From Lagopus muta (taxonomy: Eukaryota; Chordata; Aves; Galliformes; Phasianidae): a stretch of DNA of 64,000 nucleotides. The stretch is from contig NC_064433.1 of assembly GCF_023343835.1 (NCBI RefSeq), forward strand, positions 27,590,214 to 27,654,213, read 5' to 3'. Under the pieces are notes generated by a model. The model worked only from the letters and a program-made list of their open reading frames with translations, was not told the origin of the DNA and did no database searches. Of this stretch, positions 13,708 to 26,744 are shown one piece after another (position 1 is the first letter of the stretch; every line of letters starts with the position of its first letter). Both the position numbers and the translations under genes were made by a program.

Positions 13708-13813
13708 TTTTATATATTTTTATATATAAAATTTTATATATATGATATATATAATATATCATATATATATATAATATAATACATATATAAATATAAATAT
13801 ATATATATATAAT
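13708..13813. repeat. AT-rich low-complexity tract, partly palindromic
   Basis: About 105 bases consist almost only of A and T in TATA-type order, with imperfect inverted repeats centred near 13755 (a GATATATATAATATATC-like palindrome). It may form a cruciform or be a breakage-prone site. It is translated through by a chance minus-strand frame with a Tyr-Ile run. No promoter is inferred from the TATA motifs. Confidence 0.9.
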
Positions 13814-14155
13814 ATTTTCTAAATTTGACACCCAGAAAAGCAGAAGATAACTTGATTCAGTAAGACTCAAATTTACAGGAACATTCACAGTCTGATAAGA
13901 CAGCCTGCAGTAAGATAAATTACTAACATTCAGAAAAATCCTCAAGCCTCTATAATCGGATAAGAACTCAACTGACAAGATTTAGGTCTAAGAGTGAAAA
14001 TAAAGTAGGATGACTAGCTTTGGCAATGACACAGAATATCAGACTAGAAAATGGAGATCAAGTAAAACTTGATGTCATACTTCTGGAAAGATATCTGTGG
14101 CATTATTGGTGATCTATGCAGAAACAGAAAGCTCTGGATATAACAAGATAATGTC

Positions 14156-14181
14156 AAAAAAAAAAAAAAAAAAAAAAAAAA
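14156..14181 (+). repeat. Poly(A) run followed by GAA repeats
   Basis: A run of about 26 A's is followed by three AAG/GAA units. No AATAAA signal sits just before it and no retrocopied gene is recognised upstream, so it is annotated only as a simple repeat. Confidence 0.9.
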
Positions 14182-17123
14182 GAAGAAGAAAAGTCTGTGA
14201 CTAAAATATATGGAACATATCACAGAAAAAAGAAAAAACGTTGTTTTTATTCCTGCAAAATGATGACAGATTTGACAGCAGTGCTTCCTGAAAAGATGTC
14301 AATGGATCTACATGGTTGCATCAGCAAGGCTTACCTGGAACTGAGTTGCTTTTGACCTTCAGTGTGTCTCATTTACCACGGCATTTACAGTATGATACAA
14401 AAACATTCATTCAAGCATCCCTGAATAACTAGGAGACAACAAAATTCCTGTGGGTGCATTGGTGTTCTAAAATGGTGGCAGCACAGGAAGTATTTGTTTT
14501 AACTAGTCAGTATTTGTGTTACGGAATCTTCTAAAGTTGCTGAGCTTGAAATAACTAACTACAACATGTCAATCTATCAAATCCAATAAAATATTTTCTA
14601 TGTTATTTTGATTTGAATATAATGAGTTGGCAGTTTCTAAATGAGTTGTCTTTGAATGATAGATAGAGAAGATAAAAAAAAATTGTGCAGTCCAAATCAT
14701 TCTGCACTAATATACAAAATTGTGTGACTACAGGCTCAATATAGTGCATATCACATAGATTAATATGAAAATCCAGAGGATTGATTATAGGCTAGAAGTT
14801 TTTTAAGTACTTTATTTGTTGTATCTCAAAACAAACATTTTATCCTTGTAAAATTCAATTAATGGATCACCACACTTTGCCCATTGATTATAGTTCCTGA
14901 AAAGCATCTGTAAATAGATGAAGAACACAATCCAGAAGCAGTATATCTAAGGATGCTGTCTGAGGAGAGACTTCCTAAATCCTGTACAAGTCTTAATTTT
15001 AGTAAATTCAGAACTGTGAATATACTGTCTGCTCTGCATAATTTTAGAAAGCAGAGGGCTCCTACCACCAGTTTAACTGGCAGCCTAGATGTGCTTGCTG
15101 CTTAGAGAGACTACATTGCCATTGCTGTTACTCTGGATGAGATGAGATGTCTAAGATGAGGTTATACACTAGAAATATGATTCTAAAACATAGCTAAGCT
15201 GAAAATCATCTACTTCTCTTCTGTGTAAACCCGCGGTAGGTGCCATGCTCTAGGCATGTCTGAGGAAAAGAGTTCTTGAACAAGACAGACCAAAGCCCAA
15301 CTCCTTGCATGTCAGCTGCCAAAGAGAACAAGTCAACTCTTTGGAAGATGAGTCCACCTGGTTGTCTTCCAAAAGGTGAGTGTAAGGTGAGGAAGGTGTT
15401 AGAAAATACGCAAGCTCCCAGGTTTTAGGTTTTTACTTAGGGTTGTGGTGACACTACAGAAGGTATTGATAAGGAAGGAGGTATAGATAAGGAAGAACAG
15501 AGCATCCTGTGCCTTAAATCAGAGACAGGGCTGCACTCCACTGCAATGTCTACCTGCAGCCTGAGTGCATCAACATCTTTAATCTCAGGCAGTCACAACA
15601 GGAAAAACTGGGCTTTCTTGAACGGATCCTTCTATGTCAGTACTATACATCATGCAAAAATTTGGCTCCAGGAAAAATGGTTTGTGAAAGAAGGAATGAA
15701 AGCATCTGCAATTTTACATTTCCTTCCATGATACTCTGGAGATACCACAGAGGGACTTTTCAACTACACTTAAATGTTGAGTCTATTTATTTATATGACT
15801 ATGAGAATTCTTTGATTCACACAGACCTCTTGTAGAAACAGAAGCTACATGAATTCTGCTAATGCCTGTGGTGACCTGAAAATACAGCTTTTTAAGCTAA
15901 GATTATGGCAATGTAAACAAATAGCTACACTAGGCAGTCCAGGGATGGCATTTCTTTGCATGCTGTATACTCACTGACTGGAACAAATTTAACAGTCTTT
16001 TGTTTTATTAAACGGTGGCATTTAAGGTGTCTCTCTTATGAACTACTAAAGATAAAAATAATTTGGAAAATGACTTTTAAATCCTTTAAAAGCCAGAATT
16101 CTAAAATATGGAGAATTGAGACTTTGTTTTAGAAGTTTTCTATTTATACATCTCTCACTTTCTCTCTGCATACGTGTATTCTAAAATGTGAATGCTTTTT
16201 TTTTCAAGACACATATCTAAATGCAAAATCCATCATTCATGTATTTTTTAAAGAACATCCTTTTCACTTTTTTTAAAAAAAATTAAGTAGATATTTTGTA
16301 TAAACTAATAACAAAGTTAGAAATTACATAATATTTTGTACAGCTTCCAGCTATAAATTTGGTGTGTGAGCCAGCTACTGCTTGAGTTTCAGAAGCACTT
16401 AAAACACTTAATTCCTTGGATGAAAATGTTCCTTGGTAAATTATGGTGCAGGGGTCTTCTGGCTACAGAGATAAGGCATAGATGAATACTAAATTTATTT
16501 CAAGATGGAGTCACATTCTTAATCTTTGAATTTCACAGGTCCTACAGATTAATATTTCTTTTAAAGTTTTGCTAGTCTATTAAAGAATTTCTTTAGAAAA
16601 CAGATCAGGGAACATTCTCTGGAGCCTATAGCAAACTTAAGCATTTAAGAATATGTTTATAATCACTGAAAACCGGAGCTCATATCTGTAGTTTCTGCAT
16701 GGCTATTTTGTGAACTCGATTGAATGTTCAGAAGATGGCAATTCTAAGCATAAATACCACCTGTCTTAGGACTTGTCAACATCAGAAATGAAAATGTAGC
16801 ATTTCTAAAGCAGGAAGTGTACTTTCTTTTGAAGGTCATGTAAATTAAATGCTGACGATCATGAAACATATATTACAGTCATTTAATATCTGTGGGATTA
16901 GTAAAAGGATGGCTTGGTTTCCTGTTTCATTCAATTTTTGAATACAGATACTTGGTATCCTGGTAGGCTTACTAGGCCTGTATTTCAGTACTTTCTGTGC
17001 TGGAAACAAAGTCAGCAATTAAAGAAAGTAGCTACTTTATGAGTTTCCATGTGTATTGCAGGAGCAAAGATGTAGAGAAATTTGAAATTTACTCCATATG
17101 CATAAAAGTTCATTAGAATGTGA

Positions 17124-17168
17124 GAAAAAAAAAAAAAAAGAAAAAAGAAAAAGAAAGAAAGAAAGAAA
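17124..17168 (+). repeat. A-rich / (GAAA)n purine tract
   Basis: A poly(A) stretch with scattered G passes into four regular GAAA units. It is a pure purine run of about 45 bases and probably a slippage-derived microsatellite. Confidence 0.9.
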
Positions 17169-17598
17169 TTATTCTGTCTTTACAGAACAGTATTTTTTTA
17201 TTATTTAATTGTCTCCTACATTTGTTCTAGAGGAATCTGAGCCTATTTGGAAACACTGTTAATTATAAATTAAGATTGAAAATACGGAAATTACAGGACT
17301 AGTTGATGGTATGTATCTATTGGATTTGTAAGGGCAGCCCACGCACATATTGGTGTTTCTTTATGTTCTATATTCTCCATACTTTGATACTTGTTTCTAA
17401 TGATTTCTTTTTCTGTACTAGCCATCTGTCTGATCCACAGTCTCTTTGTGTACATAAACAAGACTTGACAATGTGCACAAACAAAAGTGCTTGTCCTGTT
17501 GTATGAATCCTTCCTTTCCTGTCTCAAAGCTTGCTTCCTGAGATATTTCTTGTGATAAGACTGACTTGTTTAGGAGATGAGTGATGGGTGTTGCCCTG

Positions 17599-18266
17599 TG
17601 GCAATCAACATCACTGTATGGACAATTTTACATTTGAGAGCACTTCGTTGGAAGTTTGCCTTCTGAAGAGAGTGCTCAGAACTGTTTACAGGTGGATAAC
17701 CTGGCCTGTGACCAAGTAATTCCATGGGAGATTAGGGGATGATACCATTGTATCCTGTGAAGGCAAGATACAAGTTGACGACTCCCTGCTCCATCTTATC
17801 TGCTGGCAGGGCCTAGAAGATGGGAACAAAAGGAGTTCCTGCTGAGATCCAAAAGCCAGAACCTGTCACTCCAAAAAGAGCTGACTCAACCACTTTGGAC
17901 TTATAAATAAGTTGATACTACCTTTGGAAAGAAGTCGCCATCATTGCCATGGTCACTGTCTTCGTCAACAGAACGATGCCCAATGACCCACCACCTGAAG
18001 ACTGAGCTATGAACTACGCTGGATCCATGGTGGTGACTATCTCCCTTTTGCTTCCTATAAAGACTGCTTGCTTCTTTCCTGTTGCCCTTCTTCCCTTACC
18101 CATCACCCTAATTTGTGATAGTGTCCATCCTCCCCTTCCCCATCTCCCTGATTAAGATTCATAATGAACTGGTTGGACCAACATTTGAACCGTTGCTTCT
18201 TAATCTCGTGCCAGGGATGCAGATATTAAAGAACCTCCTCTCCCTCCTATAAATTGGAGCAAGACA
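17599..18266 (+). mobile_element. Probable solo LTR, ERV-derived
   Basis: A 668-base segment, richer in GC than its flanks, has an LTR-like plan. It could begin TGGCAATCAACATC and end GGAGCAAGACA, with a four-base CCTG on both sides (17595-17598 and 18267-18270). TATAAATA lies at 17902-17909 and a second TATAAAG at 18056-18062. A CATAATGAACTGG stretch looks like a mutated AATAAA region, and ATTAAA is at 18225-18230. The pyrimidine-rich 18100-18160 part resembles avian ERVL-type LTRs as I remember them. No viral genes flank it, so it would be a solo LTR left by recombination. The four-base duplication was found after the fact and is weak support. Confidence 0.5.
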
Positions 18267-20391
18267 CCTGTATGTAGCTGTGGAAACATTCACTCTGTAA
18301 GTCAAGCCTTATTTTTTTATTTTAAACAACATTGTTTATAATACCATACATACAATACCATAAATAATTTGTTTATTATTTCTCAGTCATTACACTTAAA
18401 GGCTTTGAAATTGAGTCTCCAGACATTAGACTCCCCTATGAGCTTGCTAATACATAACACTCTTCCTATTCTTTACTCTTGTTCAACCATAATGAGCATC
18501 TTTCTATTTCTCCTACAAGGAAATAACTTTCTTTTTGCCTTTTCCACCTAACTTTCATCCCAAATAAACACAGAAATTAAATACCTTCTCTTCTGAATGC
18601 CTTGGAGTATCCCAGTACTCTGTCATTCCTGTATCATATGTTTTAATAGCTAGGCTGGAAGGTAAATTGAGAATCTGGGATTTACAAGGCTGAGGAAGAG
18701 AAACTGCAATTCAGTAAAAGAAGTAACTCATAAGCTTTTTTTTGAGGGAAGGGGGGAGGGGCTGGGGTGGGAAAGGGGACAGTCTCTCTCAGTTCTTTAA
18801 AACAGCTTTTACAGATTAATTTAAAACACAGAACTCATCTCCGTTTTCCATGAAATGCTTGCTTACAAGTGACACATCAAACTGACAATCCAGATTACAG
18901 GCTTTATTAAAATGCAATCTCATAACAGTTTTTCCAAACACAAAAGTTGCATCTTTAAAAAGATAGTTCAACCAGTTGTAAAATACTGTTCTGCAAAGGC
19001 ATAGAATAATGTCTAGAAACCAAATGAGTTCATCAACAGTTATGAAAGTCATCTGCTTTCTCAAAGAGCTATAGAAAATGCAATGGGTACATTTCTTCTT
19101 TTTATACTTCAACATATATTCAGCCTAACCAATATTTTCCTCTTCTCTCTGCTTCCCACAATGGTACTATGAGGGATCAGCAATGCAGAACAGCTTTAAA
19201 ACATTGAGGTAATAAAGGAAAAAAGTTTATGCAATGTTTTCACTTGCACACCTTTTAGTGTAGGTACATTGTTATTTACTTCTTCATACTCAGCAGCAGT
19301 TCCTGTGAAATCATAAATATAATTTCCCCTTTAAGAACTTCAGAGATACATCAGATAATTTAGTAGCAGCTGCAACATAACACAATCTTAAAGTAAAATT
19401 ATAGAAATAGCTTTCCTAACTTTTTAGCTTTGTCCAATAGAAAGTTTGAAAATTTGAGAATTATCTGGTAAAAATATGACAATCTTTATAAAAGTTCAAA
19501 AGCAGAAATTAAACTAAGGAACTGCAACATTATGATGTACTTCTGGAACTAAGAGAAACATATTTGTCTTGACTGTAACAGACTGACAGACTTTTCGTGA
19601 ATCACCTACTGTAAGTATTCAAAACCTAACTAGAAAACAGGTCAGAAGAAAGGTGGGTAAAATGGCAGTTTGTTACACTTTTCAGAATTGTTATACAGCA
19701 TCATAATCAACTGTCCTTCCTATTGCAGAGCTTACAAAAATAGTTGAGGGCTAATTCATGAATCCTAGCTCTACTTTAATCCTAGTTTGGAAGATTAAAG
19801 TTAGATCAGGGGTAGGAGTGGTCTGAACCACATTACTGGAGCAAATTCAAAATCTAGACTAGTGTTTGTGGTACGTTAAGCAGATGCTTTTTTATCCCAC
19901 CACCATTGAAGGTTCATTTGATTTCTTCCTCAGAAGATGGAAAATTTCATGTATTTTCATACCATATTCCCTGATCATAGACTAGCTCCTGCTGAAATTT
20001 ATTTACCCATGTTGCATGAAAAAGGCAAATAAATTTAGCAGAAAATAAACTTCCTTGTATTCCAACTTATCCTCGGATACCAGAAGGGCTGGAGGTGGCT
20101 AAGTTTAGATTCTGAGTAATGCCCAGTTCAGCGCTATAAATCTGGTCATGTTCAATACATCAGATTCACAAATAACACACTGCCCAATTCATCTAGTTCC
20201 ATTTGAATAGACATTTATGACCACTCCTAAGGAAGGCGTAGCATTTTGTGGGGACAGCAGGAATAACAATGAATTGTTCCAAATAAAATATAGAATGATT
20301 AGAGAGGGACATGACCATAGGTTTTCTTTTGGACATACTGTAGTTATGTAAAATCAGTTTATATGATTACATGGGGAATTTATAATAAACT

Positions 20392-20394
<3 letters not shown>

Positions 20395-20436
<42 letters not shown>
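20395..20436 (+). repeat. Poly(A) run of 42 A's, preceded by AATAAA
   Basis: An uninterrupted run of 42 A's begins a few bases after an AATAAA-type signal (AATAAACTAGT). Signal-then-tail order is what a retroposed transcript would leave, but no gene is recognised in the preceding sequence and I see no flanking duplication. It may simply be an expanded mononucleotide repeat. Confidence 0.9.
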
Positions 20437-20438
<2 letters not shown>

Positions 20439-21787
20439 ACCAGATTCTTAGTCTTTTACTTTTCTCTTATTTCAGGAGTTATCTGAACCAATACAAACCA
20501 GATCTGAAATTAGAATCCACTTCTGCCCTCAAGAGTGCCAGACAACAGCTGCTGTAAAATCATCTAGGGACTTTCCTCTATACAGATGTACAATTTTGTT
20601 TGGGGCTCTGATAATGTACCTCATATACCTCCAATAATAAGGCTATAAATATTTTTAAAAGGGTAATGATTCCACCTCTTGTGGTATTTTTTTTTACTTT
20701 TATTTTATTATATTATTTTATTATTTTACTGTCATTTCAGAAGGGGAATTATTTGCTGTTGCTCAGAAAGTGTGATTCTGGCCTATTCTGTCCCCCTCCC
20801 CTTCCCTCAACCCCCAGAAAAAGAGGCCAGAGGGAGATGAAGACTATACAGGTTCAAAGCAGTTTCTGTGCTGCCTCATTAGTGGTTCTCACCTGCGCTG
20901 TCTGCAATAGAAAAAGAGACAGAAACCACAAGTAAAAGAGAAAATAGTTATTGAACATTAGTTTTCATAGTCTTCATAAGCAGTGCAATAATAATGTAAA
21001 TACACTGTTTGCATCTAATTGCCTTGTTGCCTGAGCTGGCCTCATCTGTGTCCCAGTTTCACCTGGATCTTTGGAGGTCTGTTTTGAAATAACATTGCTT
21101 TTTCACTCCAGCTTGGGAAATAACCTGATCTGAAATGTGACTGAAGATACAACTAGATATTTCATGTTAACTGGATTCTCTACAATTTTTAAAGAAAACC
21201 TGAGAAATCTCAAGTTCCATTGTTAAAAAAAAAAAAGCATCAGGAATACTTAAAAAGATCCCATCAACTGGTATGGTTTTAATACTCTAAGCAAGATCAA
21301 CAGTGAATAATCCACATGAATATCTAATTAGGTTGTTAATACTTAAGTACCACATAGGACTTACAAGACTTCACTGAATATGCTGAAAATATGCCTTTGA
21401 GTGTTATACTAGCTGAAACTGAATTCAGCAGCTCTGTTTTCATTTTTATACCAGTATTTTACTGTTGCTCAAAAAGAGACTGAGGATATTTACCTTGAAT
21501 AAAAAAACAGAAAATAGCAACCCTTGGGGGGAAAATTTTTAGAAACAGATACAGTGGCTCTTGTGGCTGATCTTTGTACTGAAGTACAATATATGCCATA
21601 GCTTTAGAATTTTTTTTCCAGACAAGTCAAGCTGTGAGTGGGGGAAAGGGGAAACTCTTCTAAGTTACAGCAAGTCTGTTAGATCATACTAACTGGCAAG
21701 GGTCAGACCAGGCCAGTATTCAAATGAGATTCCTTGAATGAACATGGAGACATTTCCAGGAAGTGCAGTTTATAACTTAGTAGATAG

Positions 21788-21840
21788 CTTCCTTCCTTCC
21801 TTCCTGCCTGCCTTCCTCCCTCCTTCCCTCCTTTCCTTTT
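21788..21840. repeat. (CCTT)n / pyrimidine tract
   Basis: About 50 bases consist almost entirely of C and T, in CCTT, TCCC and CTGCC units. It is a short degenerate tetranucleotide array. Confidence 0.9.
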
Positions 21841-22111
21841 GGACATAGGATTAAATGCTGTGTCAAAAATCCCCACTTGTTCTCAGGGGTTCTACACCGT
21901 ACCAGGAATGCAATTAAACAGTAATGGTGACATTCATCTCTCCTGCTTCTAATCTGAAGTGTTGAATTCCAGTGAGAATTTGTTCACAAATTCTCAAGCA
22001 TAACTTCATGTGATAGTGATATTCTTCATTAATTTATCATGTTCAGTGATGCCATTTAGTAGGCATTTTCAGTTTTCATGGTCATATTTTTAATGTCTTT
22101 CTCTCTCTTTC

Positions 22112-22674
22112 AGACAAGATTACCTACCTCGTTGGCAAAAGGGAAGTCAGGTGTTGTCATCTTTTTTTGATTCCAGCAAGGCTTTTGATACTGATTCTCA
22201 CAGGATCCTTCTGGATAAAACACCAGCATACAACTAGACAAAAACATAATGCAACTGGTAAACAGTTGGCTGATGGGTCAGGCTAGTCAGTTTGTATAAA
22301 TGAGGCTACATCAGGCTGTGAGATAGTCAGTAGTGATATTCTGCATGGGCCCTTTTAGGGACAATTCTCTTTAATGGTTTCAACATTGATTTAGGTACAG
22401 TACTAAAAAGGTATACTAAGTTAGTTTGGAGACAACACTAAACTGGGAGGAGTTATTGATTTCATTGAGGGTAGAGATGTCTTGTAGAGACATCTCAATA
22501 AATGGGAAGGCTGGGCAATCACCAAACACGTGTTAGAATTCAAAAAGTGTCTGGACAGTGTTCTCAGAAATATAGTTCGAATTTTGGGTAGTTCTGTGTG
22601 GAGCTAGGATTTGGACTTGGTGATACTTATAGGACCTTTCCAATTCAGGATATTCTGATTCTAAGATTCTATGA
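22112..22674 (+). mobile_element. Old CR1 LINE, ORF2 end plus 3' UTR
   Basis: The first half is a decayed CR1 reverse transcriptase region. GATTCCAGCAAGGCTTTTGA encodes the conserved S-K-A-F-D phrase, and a GGAGACAACACTAAACTGGG stretch corresponds to the F-A-D-D-T-K-L box. Between them the frame is broken many times. From about 22530 a CR1 3' UTR follows: TGTCTGGACAGTG, a GATTTGGACTTGGTGATACT box and a GATTCTAAGATTCTATGA tail. A large internal deletion must separate the RT part from the tail. It is one of the more diverged copies in the window. Confidence 0.8.
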
Positions 22675-24309
22675 TAACTGAATATGAAAGAGATCTAAAG
22701 CGTTAAAAATACAGAAGACCATTCACTTTGCTCTTTGGTTCTGAGGATACAAGGATGTTCACATACTGACATACTGACTATGGATTATTTTCAGATAGCT
22801 ATAGCTGTTCAGATAAATGCCATTACCAAAGCCTCAATCTTCAGGCATTATGTTTATTTTTCAGAACAAGTGTGATCAGCTTAAAGATAAGGCAGATATA
22901 GAAAATCTCCTACTTCTACATAACAAAGAACTGTTTTATCTTTATGGCTGGACATTGTGTAAAAAGACAAAATCAGCCACAATTAAAACAGTGTTCACAA
23001 TTTTTTTGAAGACACGAAGAGGAGTCAGTGAAATATTATTTCTGTCATTTCTCTGAGAGTCTAATGAAAACTTCCATATAAACACATAGCAAGGAGCTCT
23101 GAGCATACTTGAGAGCAGCTGCTGGATAGATGAAGCTCTGCATACAATATCCCCTGGCCAAGTGAAAGAAATTCTTGGTGGAGTTCACATTATGCCCTTT
23201 TCCCTACATAATGAAGATTAAGTGGTAAATATTCTTATCTGGAATTGTGGCTAACCGGTGCTGTCTGCAGACCACAGCTCTGTGAAGTCTTATAACTAAC
23301 TCATCTGGTCACAGTCCTCATTCTGTGTTTTGTTCTTACAACTCATCCTTGCAAAGAATCATTACATACACAACATACCCCTGCTCTGAAATGTGTGTAC
23401 CTGTAGGTCTGCATACTGATGTATCCATATGACTGTGAATCAGCACCTGCAAAGTGCTCAGATTTCTGTCTCTTGTCATTCTGTGAACTCCTGTATACTT
23501 GCCAGAAGCTAGAAGCTTATACACTAACATCTGAAGAAAAGACAGGAAACATCTGGGTCCAGATTAGTTCATTTATATGTAAACTCTTACCAAGTGTAGA
23601 TCTCCTGAAGAAGGAGTTAATTTAGCTGTCTGAAAACAGTGAAAAAATAGTGACATCACTAGCACCATTATTTATACTTCCAGGCACTAATTACACACCG
23701 TGACAATATACAGATATTCAAAGGATTTGTTTCTGTCTCTGCACTAAGCGGTATTCAGTTTTCTGTTGCAAATTTAAAATACTGTGTCTAGAGTTTCATC
23801 TCCCAGTAAATAACTCTATATGTACATAGGACTATCTCTTCTCAAAAGAATTTACACTAAGGTTTAGACAAAAAGATAAGAAGAAGGAAAATATCACTCA
23901 GATAATAGGTACCTATATTTCTGCTAGGAAACCTCAGGTAAATCTTGGTCTGGAGATATACCAGCATTAAATCAAATACTTCTTATTTCAGTAGAACTGA
24001 TCGAGAAAAAAGGAACATCACAACCATTGTAAAAACTCAGTTTTCTGTACACATCAAAAGCATTGTAATTCCGATATATTCTTAATTGTTAATCCTTTGA
24101 ACATAGGCTTCCTGGAAATATATATTTTTTTCCTATCTGTGCTTTTTTTATGTAAACTGGGGTAACCTTGTTAGTAGTAAATGCTGACTGTCAGGATCAA
24201 AACCACTCTCCAGCACAGGTGAATTAGAAGTAGCAGATTATTCCAAGTCTTGCAGGAAAATGTTTCCTGTTCCTACCACTGAATAGAATAAACAAAAGAT
24301 AAAGAATAT
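22675..24309. other. Intergenic DNA, no gene seen
   Basis: No repeat family or exon is recognised between two CR1 copies. A few frames reach about 79 codons without any domain. Confidence 0.5.
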
Positions 24310-25735
24310 TATTGAGGGCATTGTCTAAATGTCTTTTGAATACTGACAGGCATGAGACATTAACCATCTCTCTAGGAAGCTGTTCCAGTGCTTGACTACA
24401 CTCACATAAACAAAGTTTTCCTGATATCCAGCCTGTACCTCCCTCTGCGCAGCTTTGTCTTCCAGCATGTCATGTCATCAGTTACCATGGAGCAGAGACT
24501 GGCTTCTCCCTCTCCACTTTCCTTCAAGGAGCTGTAAAGTACAGTGATTTCACCTCCCAGCATCCTTTTCTCCAACATGAATCAAAGTGTCCTCAGCCTC
24601 TCCTCATAGACATGACTTTCAGTCTTTGTACTAGCTTCATTGTCCTCTGACTTTCAAGGTTGGTTTTCAAGGACCTTAATGTCATTTTTATGACATTATG
24701 ACCTCAATATTCAAAGTAGGGCTTCAAAATATTGCACTTCTTTTTTGCTGTCTGGCTATGCTGTATTTAATGAACTCCACAATGCATTTTGCCATTTTGG
24801 CCAACTGCTGCCTCTTTCTGAGCCTGCTGTCACCAGGCCTCCTCCTGTTAAGCTGCTCTCCAGCAGCTGATCTCCTAGTCTGTGCCTGTGTCTAGCATTA
24901 CTCTATGCCAGGTACAGAACCCTGCGCTTTCCTTCGTTGAACTTCATGACATTGCTCCGTGCTCCAATGTATATAGATCTCTGCAAGGCCTCTCATTTCT
25001 CTAGGGAATTGATGGCACTTCCCAGTTTAGTATTGTCAGCAAAGTTGCAGAAGTAGCACTCCAGTCCTTCATCCAGACCACTGGCAAAAATTTTGAAAGA
25101 GAATAGCCTTAGAGTTGAGCCCTGGCGAATAACAGTGGTGACTATCCGCCACCTAGAGGCAGATCCTTTTACCGCAACACTTCGAGCTCTACCGTTGAGC
25201 CGTTTCACCTGGAATAGCACGAACCAGCTTATTTCATAGCTGGACAGTATACCCAGAAGGATGCCATCAAATATTGTATCAGAACCTTTACTTACATCCA
25301 GAAAGATTACATTCACTTCCTTCAGCCACCGATCATCAATCACCTTATTGTAGAAAGAGATCAAATTACTAAGGGTGGACTTTCCCTTGATGAAGCCATA
25401 TTGACTATGCCTGATAATAGCTTTGTTCTTTAACAGACTTTCAGTACCCTCCAGGACAATCTTCTCCATAACTTTTAAAGGGACTGAGGTGAAACAACGT
25501 GAAAGATGTGTAGCTTCCTGTGTCTTCTTTCATGCCGTGTACACAGATAACATTGACTAACTTCTGGTAAGCAAGGACCTCCCCAGATACCCAATACCTT
25601 CCATAAACTGTTGAGAGGGGTCCAGCTATAACATATGCTAATTCCTTCAGCACTCTGAGTTGAAACCCATTTCACCCCAAGGACTTCTGAGTGTTCAGCT
25701 AACACAGCTGTTTCCTTGCAATTTCATGTTGGAAA
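24310..25735 (-). mobile_element. CR1 LINE, about 1.4 kb of ORF2 (degenerate)
   Basis: Read on the minus strand, this is the second half of CR1 ORF2. From high to low coordinates there is the pre-finger phrase V-L-K-E-L-A-Y-V-I-A-G-P-L-S (about 25650), then S-Q-Y-G-F-I-K-G-K-S (25410-25380), V-S-K-G-S-D-T matching the normal S-K-A-F-D, I-R-Q-G-S matching P-Q-G-S, and F-A-D-N-T-K-L-G-S at about 25040 where active elements have F-A-D-D. A frameshift near 25470 joins two frames. From 24960 to 24310 the thumb and C-terminal region is recognisable only at DNA level. The second catalytic Asp of the FADD box is changed to Asn, so the copy is dead. The 3' tail is missing or unrecognisable. Confidence 0.85.
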
Positions 25736-26039
25736 TCTGTTGCTAATGTTTAAATACATAGCTCTGATAACCATCTTCACACCATTTTTCTTTTGTTTAC
25801 ACTTCGTTGATTTAATTGACATCACGGAGAGGCTACAAGAATGCCTAAGCAAGAAAATTTACATCGAGTTCTGTAGACAAAACAGCTGATACCATTTTCA
25901 CAGCAATCTGTCTCAAAAACCAAGATGCCAAGAGACTTCTCTCCTCTGACAATCCTGATGATGCTGTTCTTGTCTCTCTCACCTTTAAAACACAGAAATT
26001 CTGCTTGTATATTTAGAATGAGTGCATTTCTCAGATCTC

Positions 26040-26060
26040 TGGGAAAAAAAAAAATAATAA
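26040..26060 (+). repeat. Short A-rich / AAT tract
   Basis: About ten A's are followed by three AAT units. Two T-runs follow at 26262-26276 and 26379-26400. They are simple sequence with no gene context. Confidence 0.8.
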
Positions 26061-26744
26061 TAATGAAACCCTCACCATCCTCCCACCCCATATTACATTG
26101 ATTCTTATGGGGAAAAATTGCCTTGCTGCTGTTAAATTTCTAACTGTCACACTTTTCTTGAATGTCATGAATTGCAAAGGATAGCTGTACTAAGAATTAC
26201 AATGAAAGAAGAAACCATATTGACCAATGGATCTATGAGGTCAGGAACATACACACACTTTTTTTTTTTTTTTTTACTTTACGTAACTAGGTGCAGTTTG
26301 CACTCTGATACTTTTATGGATGAAAACTCCAGTCTAATTCTATTCAACTGCTTTCCATCACAGCAATTTCTGCTGGCTTTTTTTTTTTTTTTTTTTTTTT
26401 CTCTCCATTGCTGGTGCTGCTGTGGCACCAGGATGACTAAGGATTTGCTCTTCCTTTAGCTAGTGTTCATTGCATAGATGTCCTTAGAAACAGAATAAAA
26501 TCCTGTCACGAAACACAGGAGGAGCTTTTTCTGTACTGAAATAATAAGGAAAATCTGTAATATAAGAGCACCAAATTCATGGTGAATGATTACTGACTGA
26601 ATATTTTGTATGAGAAATATGTCAGATGCTGAGAAGACAAGCCTAACACACTGGTATCTTAAAATGCATTTTTTTTCATGGAAATCTGGAATTTAAAATA
26701 CAATATTTGCTTTTAATAAAAATTATATAGATTATTTGCTTGGG

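Larger units (their letters stand above)
12089..17598. other. AT-rich intergenic DNA with simple repeats
   Basis: No host exon is recognised. Between 12590 and 12790 the GC content is slightly higher than around it, but there is no splice-bounded open frame. The only clear structures are the AT-rich tract, the poly(A) run and the A/GAAA tract listed separately. Confidence 0.5.
18267..22111. other. AT-rich intergenic DNA, no gene seen
   Basis: No recognised exon or transposon. A G-rich patch lies at 18745-18780. Open frames are short and without domains. The 42-base poly(A) and the CCTT tract inside this span have their own entries. Confidence 0.5.

Noticed and set aside
13700..13815. TATA-rich tract as a promoter
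   Set aside because: It is low-complexity AT sequence with no transcript start context or downstream exon.
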